DNA of 64,000 nucleotides from Orychophragmus violaceus (Eukaryota > Streptophyta > Magnoliopsida > Brassicales > Brassicaceae): NCBI GenBank assembly GCA_030180135.1, contig CM058237.1, forward strand, positions 39,763,126-39,827,125. Direction: 5' to 3'. Position 1 is the first letter of the stretch. Every line of letters starts with the position of its first letter. Position numbers and translations under genes: made by a program. The notes under the pieces were generated by a model that was given only the letters and a program-made list of their open reading frames with translations, was not told the origin of the DNA and did not search any database. Positions 10,517-22,744 of this stretch are shown here, one piece after another.

Positions 10517-12146
10517 TGAAACGTCATGACCCAATTTTTCCCACCCGAAGGTAGTGTCTGGGACGACTTCCTCGTCCAGACTTAGGCCAATTTCGAATTT
10601 TTCCTTACTTAGAATTATTTTGCGTTTTCAATCCGAACTAGACAAGCATCTTTAAGCATAAAATGAACTTAGATAGATTTCCGAGGTTTAAGTACAATGA
10701 TCAGTTTTGCCACTAAGCTTATTACATTGAAACTTAACCAATCTACCCAAATTCTAACCATCCCTTCCATCCAGCCGCCTTTAGTCTCGCGCCTAAGCCT
10801 TCTCAGAAACGATCACCTGCATCCACAAAGGAGGCATAAGCAAACGGGTTGCTTAGTGAGAGCGGTCGTCCCGTCTCACTTAGCCATATAAATCACGCAA
10901 CAAGCCATAAATCAGTCAGTCTATCAAGCTTATCATCAGTACAGACACTTAATCCGATTTGATTGTCTCAAGGCCATGAGCCAGCATCTCAAGGCAAGAA
11001 ACCAATCAATCGATCAAGTCAGCAGAAACAGAATGGCCTGAACAGATAGATGCTTAACCCGATCTGATCATTCCGAGCCATCAAGCCATCTTCTACGATC
11101 CAGCATCAAGCCTTAACGAGCTAACTGCCGTCAAGCGCATGATCTGATCCAAGATGCTCGAAGGAAGGAATCGATCCATCGGTTAAGTCTCAGCAGAAAC
11201 AGAAGTATCGATAAGCAAGCAATCAGAACAGTCCTAGCCAACTAGACTCAACGAATCTATGCAAGCAGACGATCGATCTATAACCACGGTCACGCACTCA
11301 CCTTAGTCTTTCGTATCGGATGATGAGAGCGGTTTTCCTGACACCTCTTGTGCTCGAATCCAACAGTTCAGACGGTCGCCCAACCTTGCTCGATCACGGT
11401 AAGCCAACTCGATCAAACGCTTGGCCAAATCTCGGTTTCTCTCTTCGGATTTTCTCTCTAAATCTTTCGGAGTTCTTGATCGCGATAAAATGATCAATGG
11501 TCGTCTAAGGACGATTTTTATTCATCAGTGGGCGGCATCTTTAAGCCAAAAACCGACCAAAAGTGCCTTCCGCGTCAAAAGGGTGGCTTTCCGCGTCAAA
11601 AGCTATATTTCCGCGTCATAAGCTATCTTTCCGCGTCAGAAGGTGGCTTTCCGCGTCATTCTGATGGGCCACGCCAATCCAGCTGTTTTCCCCGCGCTCA
11701 CTTCACTTGACTGCGCGAGTTTCACCCTTCCCCGCGCTTCCAGCACTTGGCTGCGCGACTTTTACCTTTTCCCGAGCTTCCAACACTTTCCTTGGGCAAA
11801 AATGCTGATTTCGGCCAAGTAACCATTTCCGCCCAGAACCAGCCAGTCAATCAATCCGCGGACTGAAGCTTGATCCGACAATCTTAACCGTTCTGTCTGA
11901 ATGCCGACCAACTTGTCTGAATGCTGATCAAATCAGCTCAACATCCTTCCTTGATCCGAAAATCACGGTCTAAGCTTATCCGGCTCGTTTCAGCTCGGCT
12001 TCCACACAATAAGCCTTACTTAGTTGGATGAACCCCCGAGTTTTTAATATTCCTTGCCTTAAAAGGCCATTCTGGATGACCATCAAATAATCCAATCAGT
12101 TCATCCTTGGTCAGATTTCGTTCATCCTTAGAACGCGGGCGTTACA
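10517..12146 (-). repeat. 3' LTR of the gypsy chromovirus
   Basis: This is 1,630 bp, TGAAACGTC...GCGTTACA on the + strand, and nearly identical to 24241-25870. The part at ~11,560-11,690 has short internal repeats of TTTCCGCGTCA. No coding sequence is evident. Confidence 0.95.
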
Positions 12147-12160
12147 ACTCTCCCCCACTT
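12147..12160 (-). other. Polypurine tract of the gypsy chromovirus
   Basis: Read on the minus strand this is AAGTGGGGGAGAGT, directly abutting the 3' LTR. It is the expected primer site for plus-strand DNA synthesis. Confidence 0.85.
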
Positions 12161-12163
12161 GGT

Positions 12164-14173
12164 TTAGACTCGTCCTCGAGTCTTTCTCTTCTTGCTCGAA
12201 TTTTCCTTAAGTTTCTCGAACCACTTAGGAAATTCAGCCTGCATTTTTGCTTTCGGTTCCCAAGTTGTTTCTTCTTCGCCATCACAATCCCAAACAACTT
12301 GAATCATCCTTACGTTCTTTCTTCTTCCAACATTCTTCATCTTTTCGTCCAAAACTCGGACTGGTCTTCCTTCCACTGTCAGATTTTCCCTTAAGTCCGA
12401 AGGCGGTTCAGAAACCACATTATGCCTGTCACTTATGCATTTCCTTAGCATAGAGACATGAAAAACGTTATGGAACGCGTACATGGATGGAGGTAACTCT
12501 AACTTGTAAGCTACTTCTCCAATTCTCTCCACAATCTTGTACGGTCCCATGTACCTTGGACTTAACTTTGCATTCTTTGTTGTTCGATCTTTGCCTTTGT
12601 ATGTGACTGTTTTGAGATAGACCATATCTCCAACCGAAAATTCCAACTGTTTCCTCCGTTTATCGGCATAACTTTTCTGTCTGTCTTGAGCTTCCTTCAT
12701 CTTAATCTTCAGAACCCTTATTCTTTCAAATGTTTCCTCAACAAAGTCTCGGCCAAAGATACTTCTTTCACCCACTTGTGTCCAACACAATGGTGTTCTG
12801 CACGGCCGTCCATAAAGTGCTTCATAAGGCGACATTCCGATACTAGCTTGGTAGCTATTGTTGTAAGAGAATTCGGCCAGATGCAAGTATTGATCCCAAT
12901 TACCGCCCCAATCCAGAACACAAGCCCACAACAAATCTTCAAGTGTTCTGATCGTCCTCTCTGACTGTCCATCCGTCTGAGGATGATACGATGTACTCAT
13001 ATGGACTTTTGTCCCCATTGCCTTCTGCATTGCTTTCCAGAAGACCGAACTGAACTTTGCGTCACGGTCTGACACAATACTCTCCGGTACTCCATGCAAC
13101 TTTACGATCTTCTCCACATATAACTTGGCCAACATTGCCGTATTATCCATCTTGTTGATCGCAAGAAAATGTGCTGACTTAGTCAGTCTGTCCACGATAA
13201 TCCAAATTGCATCCTTACCATTCCGCATTGGCAATCCAGTCACGAAATCCATCGTGATCTTGTCCCATTTCCACTCCGGGATGGGCAAGCTTTGCAACAA
13301 TCCGCTCGGAACTTGATGTTCTGCCTTAACCATCTGACAGATAGGGCATCCAGCAACCCACTTAGCAACGTCACGCTTCATTCCAACCCAATGATAATAC
13401 CTCTTCAGATCACGATACATCTTAGTTGTTCCTGGGTGTATCGAGAATCTTGACTGATGTGCTTCCTTTAGGATTTCATCCCGCAACTCTTGATCCTTTG
13501 GAACACAAACTCGGCCATTTACCAAAATCGTCCCATTGTTTGATTTCTGATACTCAGTCTTTTCCTTTGCTGCCTCATCGATCAAATCCTGATCTTTCTG
13601 TTGGGCTAACCGCACTCTAGTCAACAAATCCGCTTGATCTGCTGCACTTAGGCCCAACGGTTCCACTTCGTCGGTCAAGGCAGTCAGACGCAACGTGTTG
13701 ATCATACTGACTAATTCGTCCATGTCTTTCTCTGAATCTGAAGCCACTCGCTTCCTGCTCAAAGCATCAGCCACTGTGTTTGCCTTTCCCGGATGATAGG
13801 CAATATCCAAATCATAATCGGCCACTGTCTCCATCCATCTTCTCTGTCTCAAGTTCAATTCCGGCTGTGTGAAGATGTACTTCAAACTCTTATGATCCGT
13901 GAAAACTTGGACCTTTGCACCATAGAGATAAGACCGCCAAATCTTAAGGGCAAAAACAACCGCGGCCATCTCTAAGTCATGAGTCGGATAGTTTCCTTCG
14001 TGCTTCCTTAACTGTCTTGATGCATAGGCGATCACCTTGCCTTGCTGCATCAGAACGCATCCAAGCCCAACTCTTGATGCATCCGTATAAACCACATAAG
14101 GCTCACCGTCCATAGGCAAGGCCAATACTGGAGTACTCGTCAGCATATCCTTTAGCTTAGAGAAACTTGTTTC
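12164..14173 (-). pseudogene. Gypsy pol, distal part: RNase H, integrase, chromodomain-like tail
   Basis: This is one long open frame severed from the rest of pol by the copia insertion at 14,174. In order: RNase H (VVYTDASRVGLG, then HDLEMAAVVFALK and FTDHKSLKYIF), the HHCC integrase finger (HPGTTKMYRDLKRYYHWVG, CPICQ), the integrase core (Asp in ITMDFVTGLP, Asp in VSDRDAKF, Glu in TDGQSERT), and a C-terminal GPYKIVERIG module. The tail, ending QVVWDCDGEEETTWEP, resembles a chromodomain, which in chromoviruses steers integration towards heterochromatin. The frame itself is undamaged. It is a pseudogene only because it is split from its promoter-proximal half, which resumes at 21,316 beyond the duplicated GTTTC. 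Confidence 0.92.
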
Positions 14174-14904
14174 TGTTGGGAATCCGATCCAATTCTACCG
14201 TATTCAGAATTCTCGCGAGTTCCCGATAGCCTAGGATCTAGGGTCTAGTTAATTGAATCATGGATCTCACCTCGTGATTACCTGGTGTTTGGCAGCGGAA
14301 GATTGATCAGGTAGCACGAGATCTACTGCGCCTCAGATGCTGCGCCTCTATCGTAGTCCACACGCACACAAGCTGGAATCCGCCGGGATGCTAGTACCGG
14401 TGCTCGGATCTCCTTGGGACTTTTGTTTCTAGAGGTTTCTGTGTTTTCTCTCTGAGAAAAGTGGCTGGGCGGCTCACTCTTATTTAGGTCGAATGTATAA
14501 ACTTGTTTATATATTGACCTCGAGGTGAACCGAAACATCAGTTTCGGTTTCGCCATTGTGTCGACCGACACACTTAGTGGTGTCGATCGACACACGTCCT
14601 GTATCGACCGACGCACCCAATGGTGTCGATCGATACACCTCTTTGAAACTTATATTCGATGTGTATCCAATACACATCGACCAGACCATATGTCAATGAT
14701 CAATCCCATACGAAGTATGTCCAAATTGCTTAGGTGTGTGACCCTGTAGGTTCACACGATACTGGAAATGAGTTACAACTCATTTGTCATAATTGGTTTC
14801 TAGCAAAACATTATGATTACCCAGTATCACATGAATTGTCCGATCTCGACAATACAACTATCTTTAGAGTTAGTACAATATGATTTCAGGACATAATCCC
14901 AACA
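14174..14904 (-). repeat. 3' LTR of the nested copia element
   Basis: This is 731 bp and identical to 20580-21310 except at two sites. It holds a minus-strand TATA-like TATATAAAC (~14505-14513) and, at 14,557-14,640, four copies of the GTGTCGA(C/T)CGACAC-type motif. Confidence 0.96.
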
Positions 14905-17900
14905 ATCTCCCACTTGTACTGGAATCACCTATTCCTATAATCCCTTCGTCTCTATATCTCGATTTGGCATAAGGCAAGAGACTGTGTCATCCTTATTATA
15001 GCCAACATCATGTTCATCAAATTTCTGATCTATACTGATAAAACAAACGACTGACAATCACCTCGTTTGAGCACGGCCATGCATTTTCACAGTATCAAAT
15101 CTTCGATGGGCCCTATATTTATCTCCCGTTGTTACAGGAGGGACAAATCCCATCTTGTTCCATCCCTGTTTCTACACATACTTCATGATACGCACAAGCA
15201 ATGCCGTTATAGCCGCCAGTTACGGAACGACGTTTGACAAGGTCAACACGCACCAATTCATATGCTAGAAAGCATGATGAACTCAGGTCTAAGGACTATA
15301 CTCTATAGTCGTAATGAGAACCTCCCATGACACTGATATAACTATCCTGTGGAGTTCTCATTAGCGGGTCATGTCCAATCATATGTTCACCAACATAAAT
15401 CTATGTGACTGACTGTGATAATCATATCATTAACTTCATGAAACTTAGTCCAACAGTCACCTCACATACTAGTCTGCGCGGTTGTTAGTGTCCCATTTTA
15501 ACAACCTTGACTAGGGACAATCATAATTTATGTCATCTTTTACTTATAGGGTTTCATGATCAAGTCCTCGACTTGATGACCTATATGATGATCATAAAAT
15601 ACTTTGGGACCATTATTTAATTATTCAATAATTAAATAATACTGATGTCAGTTTTAACTTACACAAACACTGCCAAAGCATGTATATGTTAAGTTTACAA
15701 CATAACTAAAATAACTCCCACTAGAATCAAGATCATCATTTCAGATATCTTACACCTACAGCAACAGAATAAATTCCGTGCTTAGGTTGTGGGAGAGAGT
15801 GCGGTGCTATTGCTTGAAACAATTTCAACAAATTACACCGCCATTCAGATAAAAGCACTATTCTACGGTCTACTGCTTGGAGCCTTTCCAACAGTTAGCA
15901 CCGCTATTCAGACAAAGAGACATAACCAGGTGGGAACCGGGAATCGTCTTTGTCCGACTAACTACTTTCAACTGGTTCGTCACTTTATCAGTTCACCACG
16001 AACCTATCCTTAGTGTTTCTCAACACTTGGGATATTTCTGGTAACTGTTCAGTGACTATTACCGGAGTATATTGGTATTTTCTCGTCATACTTTATGCTT
16101 AAGCTGCATCTAGACGAGCGCAAAATATGGCATTCATGATGGATTCTATTGCATCAGCATAAGTAATCACACTCATTAATACTAGTTCAGACAGTGTTCA
16201 AAACACTTCTTCTTGCTAATATCGTTACTAGCTCAGCCAGTGTCCAAGACACTGCATCTCGCTTGGATAATTGCCATAAGTCATTTGGTATGAAGCCATT
16301 CTTGGAATCAAGCACATTTGAACTGTCCAATACCTTATGAACATAAGGATTTTGACACGATCCAATTAGCCTACTTAATCTATGTCAATAGATTCTTATT
16401 CCAAGAATTCATTCGGCTACTCCCATGTCTTTTGTTTAAATTTGACTTTCGACCCAAATCTTAACAAGACTTTAGCGTCGGAACGTCGTTCATGAGATTC
16501 AAGTATGTTATCTACATACTGTGTGAGAATTTCCATTACGCTCCCACTAGTATTCTTGTAAACGCATGGTTTCTTTTCTTTCTGATCAAGTCAGAACTTT
16601 TGACTAATCTGTCAGAATGTTGATTCCAACTCCAAGATGTTTTGCTTCAATCCAAAATGGATCGCTGAAGCTAACATGCATACCCAGCCAATTTTCGGAG
16701 TTGGGGCTCACCATCGCTTCTTTGAATTTCGCATGTTCGTCACTTTTCAATGATCAACAGATCACGACAATTGGTTACGAGAGATCACTCTCGAGTTAGT
16801 GACGGATCCTTTCGGATCTGCGAATTTCTGGCTCCACAGTTGCAGATCCTACAGCACTCTGTAGGTCTCACCGCTGCTCTTTCTCAACAGATTGAGCAGC
16901 CTCCTGTGTTTATCGAATTTCTTCGATGTGTACTTTTACTCCCACTGTTCCTTTTGAAAGTATCACCTTTCTTAAAAGACACAGTTCTGGACAGCAAAAG
17001 TACTAAGCCTTGGTTTCCTCAGGACAACCAGCGAGGTAGAGCTTATGGATTCAAGTTTGTTTATTGACTACTGTCTTACACAAACCTTGCAATCCCAATT
17101 AATCAGAAAAACAAATTTGGAAATCACCCAGTCCACATCCAATGTGGTGTTTTTCACTGATTCTGATAGAAACCTTTTCTGCGCAAAGACAGACATTTTA
17201 GGACGTATTTTTAAATCGTTATGGAAGATTCCTGTGACTCACCTTTAATCGGAGCATATCCAATAAGATCCGATCTAATTTGTCAGATGATCACCCAATT
17301 CATGACTTAAGTATTTTCCTCCGCGATTCAATCGAGGATCTCAATACTTCTGTCAAATCGGTTCTACACTTCATCTTGGAACTCCCCAGGGGATTCCTTC
17401 TTGTGTCTCATCAGATGAACACATCCATACTTTATTGATGCCATCAATAAGGTAATGAAGTACAGAGGATTTTCTTTGGCAATAATGCTAGTTGGGCCGC
17501 ATACATTATTATGTGTAGGGCCCAATAAGCCTCTGGCCCGTTTTCTTTTAGCTCTGCTAAATGGGCCTTAGTCATTTGGTCCAGCAATCAGGATTCATGT
17601 CTCAATTGATTTACAACCAAATGAGTCCAAAACCTATGGATTTACTGAATCCGCTTCACTCATTAGGTTAAATGACTATACCAAAGAAAATCGAGTTTGA
17701 GTCATCAGACTTAAACCTTTAGTATTTGTGTTATATTTAACTTCTGCTGGTTTAAGATATAAAACCCATTCTAAACGGGGTGCTACCACAGAATATTTCA
17801 TTAAGATCCAAAGAACTTGTCTTTTATCAAAATGAAAAACATCCAAATTCTCAAAAGAAAATGAAAGACATTTCTGCACAAGGCAAATACATAGTAGCAA

Positions 17901-18018
17901 TTACTTAATTTCTAAAACCAAGTATGAAAGGCTCCTACAAGTGAAGAATCTCTACGGCTTATGTAGCAACTATTGCTTCAACCAGACACGTAGTTCCACT
18001 TGTCCTTTCTTCAACGTT
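14905..18018 (-). pseudogene. Remnants of copia pol (protease, integrase-RT linker, RNase H), heavily decayed
   Basis: No long frame exists, but pieces of copia pol can be read on the minus strand, in the right order. Just after gag (~17,950-18,070) there is a protease start with a deletion (WIL, then GTDI, then RTLKKG). Near 16,600-16,860 the integrase-RT linker EPEIRRSERIRH is followed by FKEAMVSPNSENW, the usual start of copia RT. Near 15,790-15,935 lies the RNase H block that normally reads LNGGAVSWKSSKQ, here LNSGANCWKGSKQ followed by a stop. A second degraded copy lies beside it. Frames change and stops intervene throughout, and the catalytic RT core (YVDD) was not found. Confidence 0.72.
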
Positions 18019-18933
18019 CTACTGTCGCTTAGGACCTGCATATTTCAAAAATATCAGTACCACAACAAGTATCCAATACTTATGTAGAACTTGAATTAAT
18101 AACACAACACCTGAAGAAGAAGTACCATACATCTTCTCCATCTCTTGTGAATCTTCCAAGAATTTATTGCAATCTCTCTTCCAATGCCCCGACTCATTAC
18201 AGTAGAAGCACTTACAAACACCAGACGGGCTTGACTTGGGCTTAAAAGATGACACAGGCTTATCCTGATTCCAAATCTGGACGGCCTTGCCTTCACCCTT
18301 GTCTATAAAAGATTTCTCAAACCTTTTTCCCTTTTTGATGTTTTGCTCTGCTGTCTTGAGCATGCCATGCAGCTCAGTCAACGTCTTCGTCAAGCCTTTC
18401 TTGATATAGTTCTTAATGAACTTATCATAGCTTGACGGCAGTGACTGCAGAATGATGTCAGTAGCCAACTCTAAGCTGACATGACATTCCAGTTTCCCCA
18501 GGTTATCAACGTAACCCATCAGTTTAATGACATGAGGACTTACTGGAGCATCTTCTGGTAGTTTGCACCCAGTGAGAGACTTCACCATCTGGAATCTCTC
18601 AACTCGTGCCAGATCCTGAAACTTCAGTTTCAGGCTGGTGATCATCTCTATTGGCGACTCCATGTTCTCGTATTGACTCTTCAAGTCCGAGTTCATAGTA
18701 GCCAACATCAGACCACGCACATCTACAACATCAGTATAATGCTTATTCCAAACATTATATGCTGCATGCGAGCGATTGGTCCCAAGCCTTTCTGGAAGAG
18801 CCTTTTCAAGGACATAGTCCTTGCTCTCCTGCTTGAGTATGAATCTCAGATTCCGATACCAATCCAGGAAGTTGGATCCATTTAACTTGTCCTTCTCAAG
18901 GACGGATCGCAACGAGAAAGTAGTCATAGACAT
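18019..18933 (-). CDS. Copia gag (UBN2-type) with CCHC zinc knuckle
   Basis: The Met at 18933 (MSMTTFSLRSVLEKDKLNGS) is preferred over the longer frame from 19023, because the extra N-terminus is hydrophobic and a splice-acceptor-like TTTCAG lies just before. The body has the copia gag pattern: NGSNFLDWYRNLRFIL, then ILQSLPSSYDKF about 170 residues on, then the knuckle CFYCNESGHWKRDC near residue 260. Gag packages the element RNA in cytoplasmic particles. The frame runs on past the knuckle into a frame-shifted protease start and ends at 18019. It is the only part of the element's coding capacity still open. Confidence 0.85.
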   Translation of the reverse strand: MSMTTFSLRSVLEKDKLNGSNFLDWYRNLRFILKQESKDYVLEKALPERLGTNRSHAAYNVWNKHYTDVVDVRGLMLATMNSDLKSQYENMESPIEMITSLKLKFQDLARVERFQMVKSLTGCKLPEDAPVSPHVIKLMGYVDNLGKLECHVSLELATDIILQSLPSSYDKFIKNYIKKGLTKTLTELHGMLKTAEQNIKKGKRFEKSFIDKGEGKAVQIWNQDKPVSSFKPKSSPSGVCKCFYCNESGHWKRDCNKFLEDSQEMEKMYGTSSSGVVLLIQVLHKYWILVVVLIFLKYAGPKRQ

Positions 18934-19649
18934 AAGCTGAAATCCAAGGAAAAACAAAGACTTAGTTATGTATATGATGAGAAATCTTATAACTATAAGA
19001 AAACTCGCATTATATTCAAACAATGTTTCCTCTATGAATATAATGATCCAAGATCCTCAGATTACTAAAATTCGAGTGGGCGACTCGCCTTACTCAGACT
19101 TTGGTTATCTAGGTAAGCAAATCATTGCTAATTGTACTCAGTACAACTCTTGGTCGTGGATGAGACAAACTATGTCTAATCCACTCTGATGTCTCTGGGC
19201 TCAGAACTTCTGATAGCTCAGTCAAGTAAACCAATCTCTTCTGTCTTGTGATCATTGACAGTCGCACTGCAAGTCTATCAATGATCACCTGCCTTACTCA
19301 TGTAGTAGTGGATACCAAGGACTCCAAGACTATCCAACAAACGAAACGAGTCTTGACAGTAGACAAGATTGGGCAAGACATCAAGGTCACTTGATATTTA
19401 GTTGAGGAAACTAAACCCAAAAGTTTAGCAAATCAATTTCTTAGGTCATGTAATTGTTGATGTTAATGCACTGCAAGTCCATCAATGTTATTACCTGCCT
19501 TACTCACGTAATTGTGGACACCAAGCTCTTGGCTAGACATCACACAACGAAATGAGTCTTGACAGTTGACCATATTGAAGCTAAGCTTTAATCAAGGTTT
19601 TGGTCGAGTTTGGTTTCTGCAAATTCAAGGTTCAATAACCAGAATTCCG

Positions 19650-20425
19650 AGCACTGTGTCGATCGACGCAGACTCTGTCTGTCGATCGACATAACCAAGC
19701 AAAACCGGATTTCAATGACCGGTTAATTCAATTAACCCGGTTCATCGAACCAGTTATGTCGATCGACGCAACCCATGTGTGACGATCGACATAGACATAA
19801 ACCGTAGATTGTTTTGATAACCGGTCCAATCTAATTGAACCGACTTATCTGATCAAACTGATCTTAACCAATCGGTTTATTCTAATTGGGATAATCAGTT
19901 CAATCCAATTGAACCAATTCATCCAATTCAAACCGTTTTAATCAGTTTCAACCAATTGTGATAACTGGTCCAATTCAATTGAACCGACTTATCCAATCAA
20001 ACTGATTTTACTTATCGGTTCATTCTTATTAAGATAATCAGTTCAATCCAATTGAACCAATTCATCCAATTTGAACCGATATATTCGAAATTAACCAAGC
20101 ATGATAACCGGTCCAATCCAATTGAACCAATTAACCATTCGCTTGGTCTGTGTCGACCGACATATAACCTGTGTCGATCGACGCAGTTGGCCTTTTAGGT
20201 TTTCTCCGAGAAAACCCTAGCCGCCGAATATTGTTCTGTGTCGACCGACACACAAACTGTGTCGATCGACACTTGACCGAGTCTGAACTGTGTCGACCGA
20301 CACACCCAGTGTATCGATCGACACAGAAGGCTTTCGGGTTTTCTTCGTGAAAAACCCTAGCCGCCGACTCTGTCGAATTTGCGGTTCTGTGTCGACCGAC
20401 ACACCTACTGTGTCGATCGACACCA
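19650..20425. repeat. Array of palindromic GTGTCGATCGACAC motifs in the copia leader
   Basis: Paired units, one with GTCGACCGAC and one with GTCGATCGAC about 20 bp apart, recur near 19657/19680, 19757/19780, 20150/20170, 20237/20257, 20289/20309 and 20388/20409. GTGTCGATCGACAC is a perfect palindrome. Between the pairs lie near-repeated sentences: CCGGTCCAAT-type stretches at 19,690-20,130, and a repeated block containing AAAACCCTAGCCGCCGA (20,211 and 20,351). The same motif occurs in this element's LTRs and in the Athila element. Confidence 0.9.
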
Positions 20426-20579
20426 TGCGAAAATAGCAGTTCATCGTTTTTCAGCAGAGAAATAATCCGAGATTCAATTCTCCAAAACACGATTTCAAAG
20501 CATTAAACTAATCAAATTCATCAGTATTCGATTTAAATGCCACAGATTCAATGGTTAAACCCTAAGGCTCTGATACCAC

Positions 20580-21310
20580 TGTTGGGAATCCGATCCAATT
20601 CTACCGTATTCAGAATTCTCGCGAGTTCCCGATAGCCTAGGATCTAGGGTCTAGTTAATTGAATCATGGATCTCACCTCGTGATTACCTGGTGTTTGGCA
20701 GCGGAAGATTGATCAGGTAGCACGAGATCTACTGCGCCTCAGATGCTGCGCCTCTATCGTAGTCCACACGCACACAAGCTGGAATCCGCCGGGATGCTAG
20801 TACCGGTGCTCGGATCTCCTTGGGACTTTTGTTTCTAGAGGTTTCTGTGTTTTCTCTCTGAGAAAAGTGTCTGGGCGGCTCACTCTTATTTAGGTCGAAT
20901 GTATAAACTTGTTTATATATTGACCTCGAGGTGAACCGAAACATCAGTTTCGGTTTCGCCATTGTGTCGACCGACACACTTAGTGGTGTCGATCGACACA
21001 CGTCCTGTATCGACCGACGCACCCAATGGTGTCGATCGATACACCTCTTTGAAACTTATATTCGATGTGTATCCAATACACATCGACCAGACCATATGTC
21101 AATGATCAATCCCATACGAAGTATGTCCAACTTGCTTAGGTGTGTGACCCTGTAGGTTCACACGATACTGGAAATGAGTTACAACTCATTTGTCATAATT
21201 GGTTTCTAGCAAAACATTATGATTACCCAGTATCACATGAATTGTCCGATCTCGACAATACAACTATCTTTAGAGTTAGTACAATATGATTTCAGGACAT
21301 AATCCCAACA
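20580..21310 (-). repeat. 5' LTR of the nested copia element
   Basis: This is 731 bp, TGTTGGGA...CCCAACA, and a partner of 14174-14904. It is followed leftwards by the tRNA-Met primer site at 20567-20578. Confidence 0.96.
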
Positions 21311-21315
21311 GTTTC

Positions 21316-22701
21316 GCAGTCCGCCGACCACACGAACTGAACATCCTTCCCAGTCAATCGAGTCATTGGCTGAGCCATGCTCGCGAATCCTTTAACAAAC
21401 CGTCGGTAGTAGCCAGCTAATCCCAGAAAACTCCTTATCTCTGTCGGATTTCTTGGTCTAGGCCAATCCGCTATTGCCTTAATCTTTTCTGAGTCAACAG
21501 ACACTCCCTTGTCCGAGACAACATGACCCAAGAATCCGATTTCCCTTTACCAAAAGCTGCATTTACTGAGCTTAGCAAACAATTGATGTTCCCGCAGTCT
21601 GTTTATAACTTTCCTCAAATGAGCCTTGTGCTCTCCCTTGTCCTTGGAGTAAACCAAGATATCATCTATGAAGATGATCACGTATTCATCCAGATAATCT
21701 CTGAACACGTTGTTCATCAGCTTCATGAAAGCTGCCGGTGCATTAGTCAATCCGAAGGGCATAACCACGAACTCATAATGCCCATACCTCGTCCTGAAGG
21801 CTGTCTTTGGTACGTCCTGCTCAGCTACCGGAATCTGATGATAACCCTGAGCAAGATCGATTTTTGAAAACCAAGTAGCACCTCGGAGTTGATCCAGCAA
21901 CTCGTCTATCCTTGGAAGAGGGTACTTGTTCTTCACGGTTACCCTGTTCAACCCACGGTAATCGATGCAAAGTCTGAAACTTCCATCTTTCTTCTTGACA
22001 AACAAAACCGGTGCGCCCCAAGGTGAACTGCTTGGTCGCACAAATCCTTTCTCTATCAATTCACTTAGCTGTTTCTTTAGCTCGACCATTTCTGCCGGAG
22101 CCATCCGGTAAGGCGCTTTAGAGATTGGAGCCGTCCCTGGCTCAAGCTCGATCGTGAATGGATCAGATCGAGTCGGCGGTAACCCAGCCAGTGACTGGAA
22201 AACATCCTCAAATTCATTTACCACCGGAATCTCACTTACTTCAGCATTCGGCCCAACTTCCACTGTACTGATTGCGGCCAGATATGCTTCACATCCCTTC
22301 TCCAACATCCGTTCAGCTTGAATTGCCGAAACAATCAAACTTCCATTTGTCGGTCTAACTCCTTGATACATTAGCTTCCCTTGGTCAGTTTCAAACCTAA
22401 CTCGACCACAGTGACAGTCTAGATGTGCCCTATGCTTTCCAAGCCAATCCATTCCAAGGATCACATCGTAAGACTTCACCTGACAAATCATCAAATCGGC
22501 TGGCATGTTCACTTCACCGATCATCACAGAGATGTCACGGACTTTCCCCATTGTGAACATAACCTGCCCGCCAGCTGCTTGAACTTTCATCACTTCTCCA
22601 TCATTTTCCTTCTTGAACTCGCCGAGTCCAATCATGTCCGGATGCACAAAACAGTGTGATGCACCGGAATCAAACAGAACATGGGTCGCCACACCACCCA
22701 T
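21316..22701 (-). pseudogene. Gypsy pol, proximal part: aspartic protease and reverse transcriptase
   Basis: From 22701 the frame gives a retropepsin (VLFDSGASHCFV), then RT with VLFVKKKDGSFRLCIDYR, VVMPFGLTNAPAAF and the active site IIFIDDILVYS. A TAA near 21,547 interrupts KCSFW-REIGFLGH where the family has Gln, which fits a CAA to TAA change. The same frame then continues (HVVSDKGVSVDSEK, RSFLGLAGYYRRF) to the copia insertion at 21,310. Pol resumes at 14,173. Relative to gag the frame is shifted by one base. Confidence 0.9.
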
Positions 22702-22744
22702 GACTAAGGTCCCTACACAGTCATCGCCCTGAATGCTAAGAAAC

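Larger units (their letters stand above)
14174..21310 (-). mobile_element. Ty1/copia element nested in the gypsy pol gene; young LTRs, decayed pol
   Basis: Two 731 bp LTRs (14174-14904 and 20580-21310) begin TGTTGGGA and end CCCAACA. They are flanked by GTTTC duplications (14169-14173 and 21311-21315) within pol of the host element. The PBS, complementary to initiator tRNA-Met, is at 20567-20578 and the PPT (CAAGTGGGAGAT, minus) at 14905-14916. By eye the LTRs differ at only two positions. Gag is readable (18019-18933), but protease, integrase, RT and RNase H survive only as frame-broken scraps. The leader (18,934-20,566) carries an array of palindromic motifs. The copy most likely moved using proteins supplied by another element. 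Confidence 0.93.

Noticed and set aside
14323..14749. Short open frames in both directions, duplicated at 20,729-21,155
   Set aside because: They lie inside the copia LTRs and are repeated because the LTRs are repeated; there is no coding evidence.
19650..20425. Regularly spaced palindromic repeats that look CRISPR-like
   Set aside because: This is plant nuclear DNA in a retrotransposon leader. Spacer lengths vary, the intervening sequence is itself partly repeated, and there are no cas genes.
20131..20490. Open frames on the minus strand rich in Ser-Ile-Asp-Thr and Val-Gly-Arg-His repeats
   Set aside because: They are produced by translating the GTCGATCGAC motif array in different frames. 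They have no start context and no domain, and equivalent frames occur in both directions.
20567..20580. tRNA-Met-like sequences next to the LTRs
   Set aside because: Only the 12-13 bases complementary to the tRNA 3' end are present, so they are primer binding sites, not tRNA genes.
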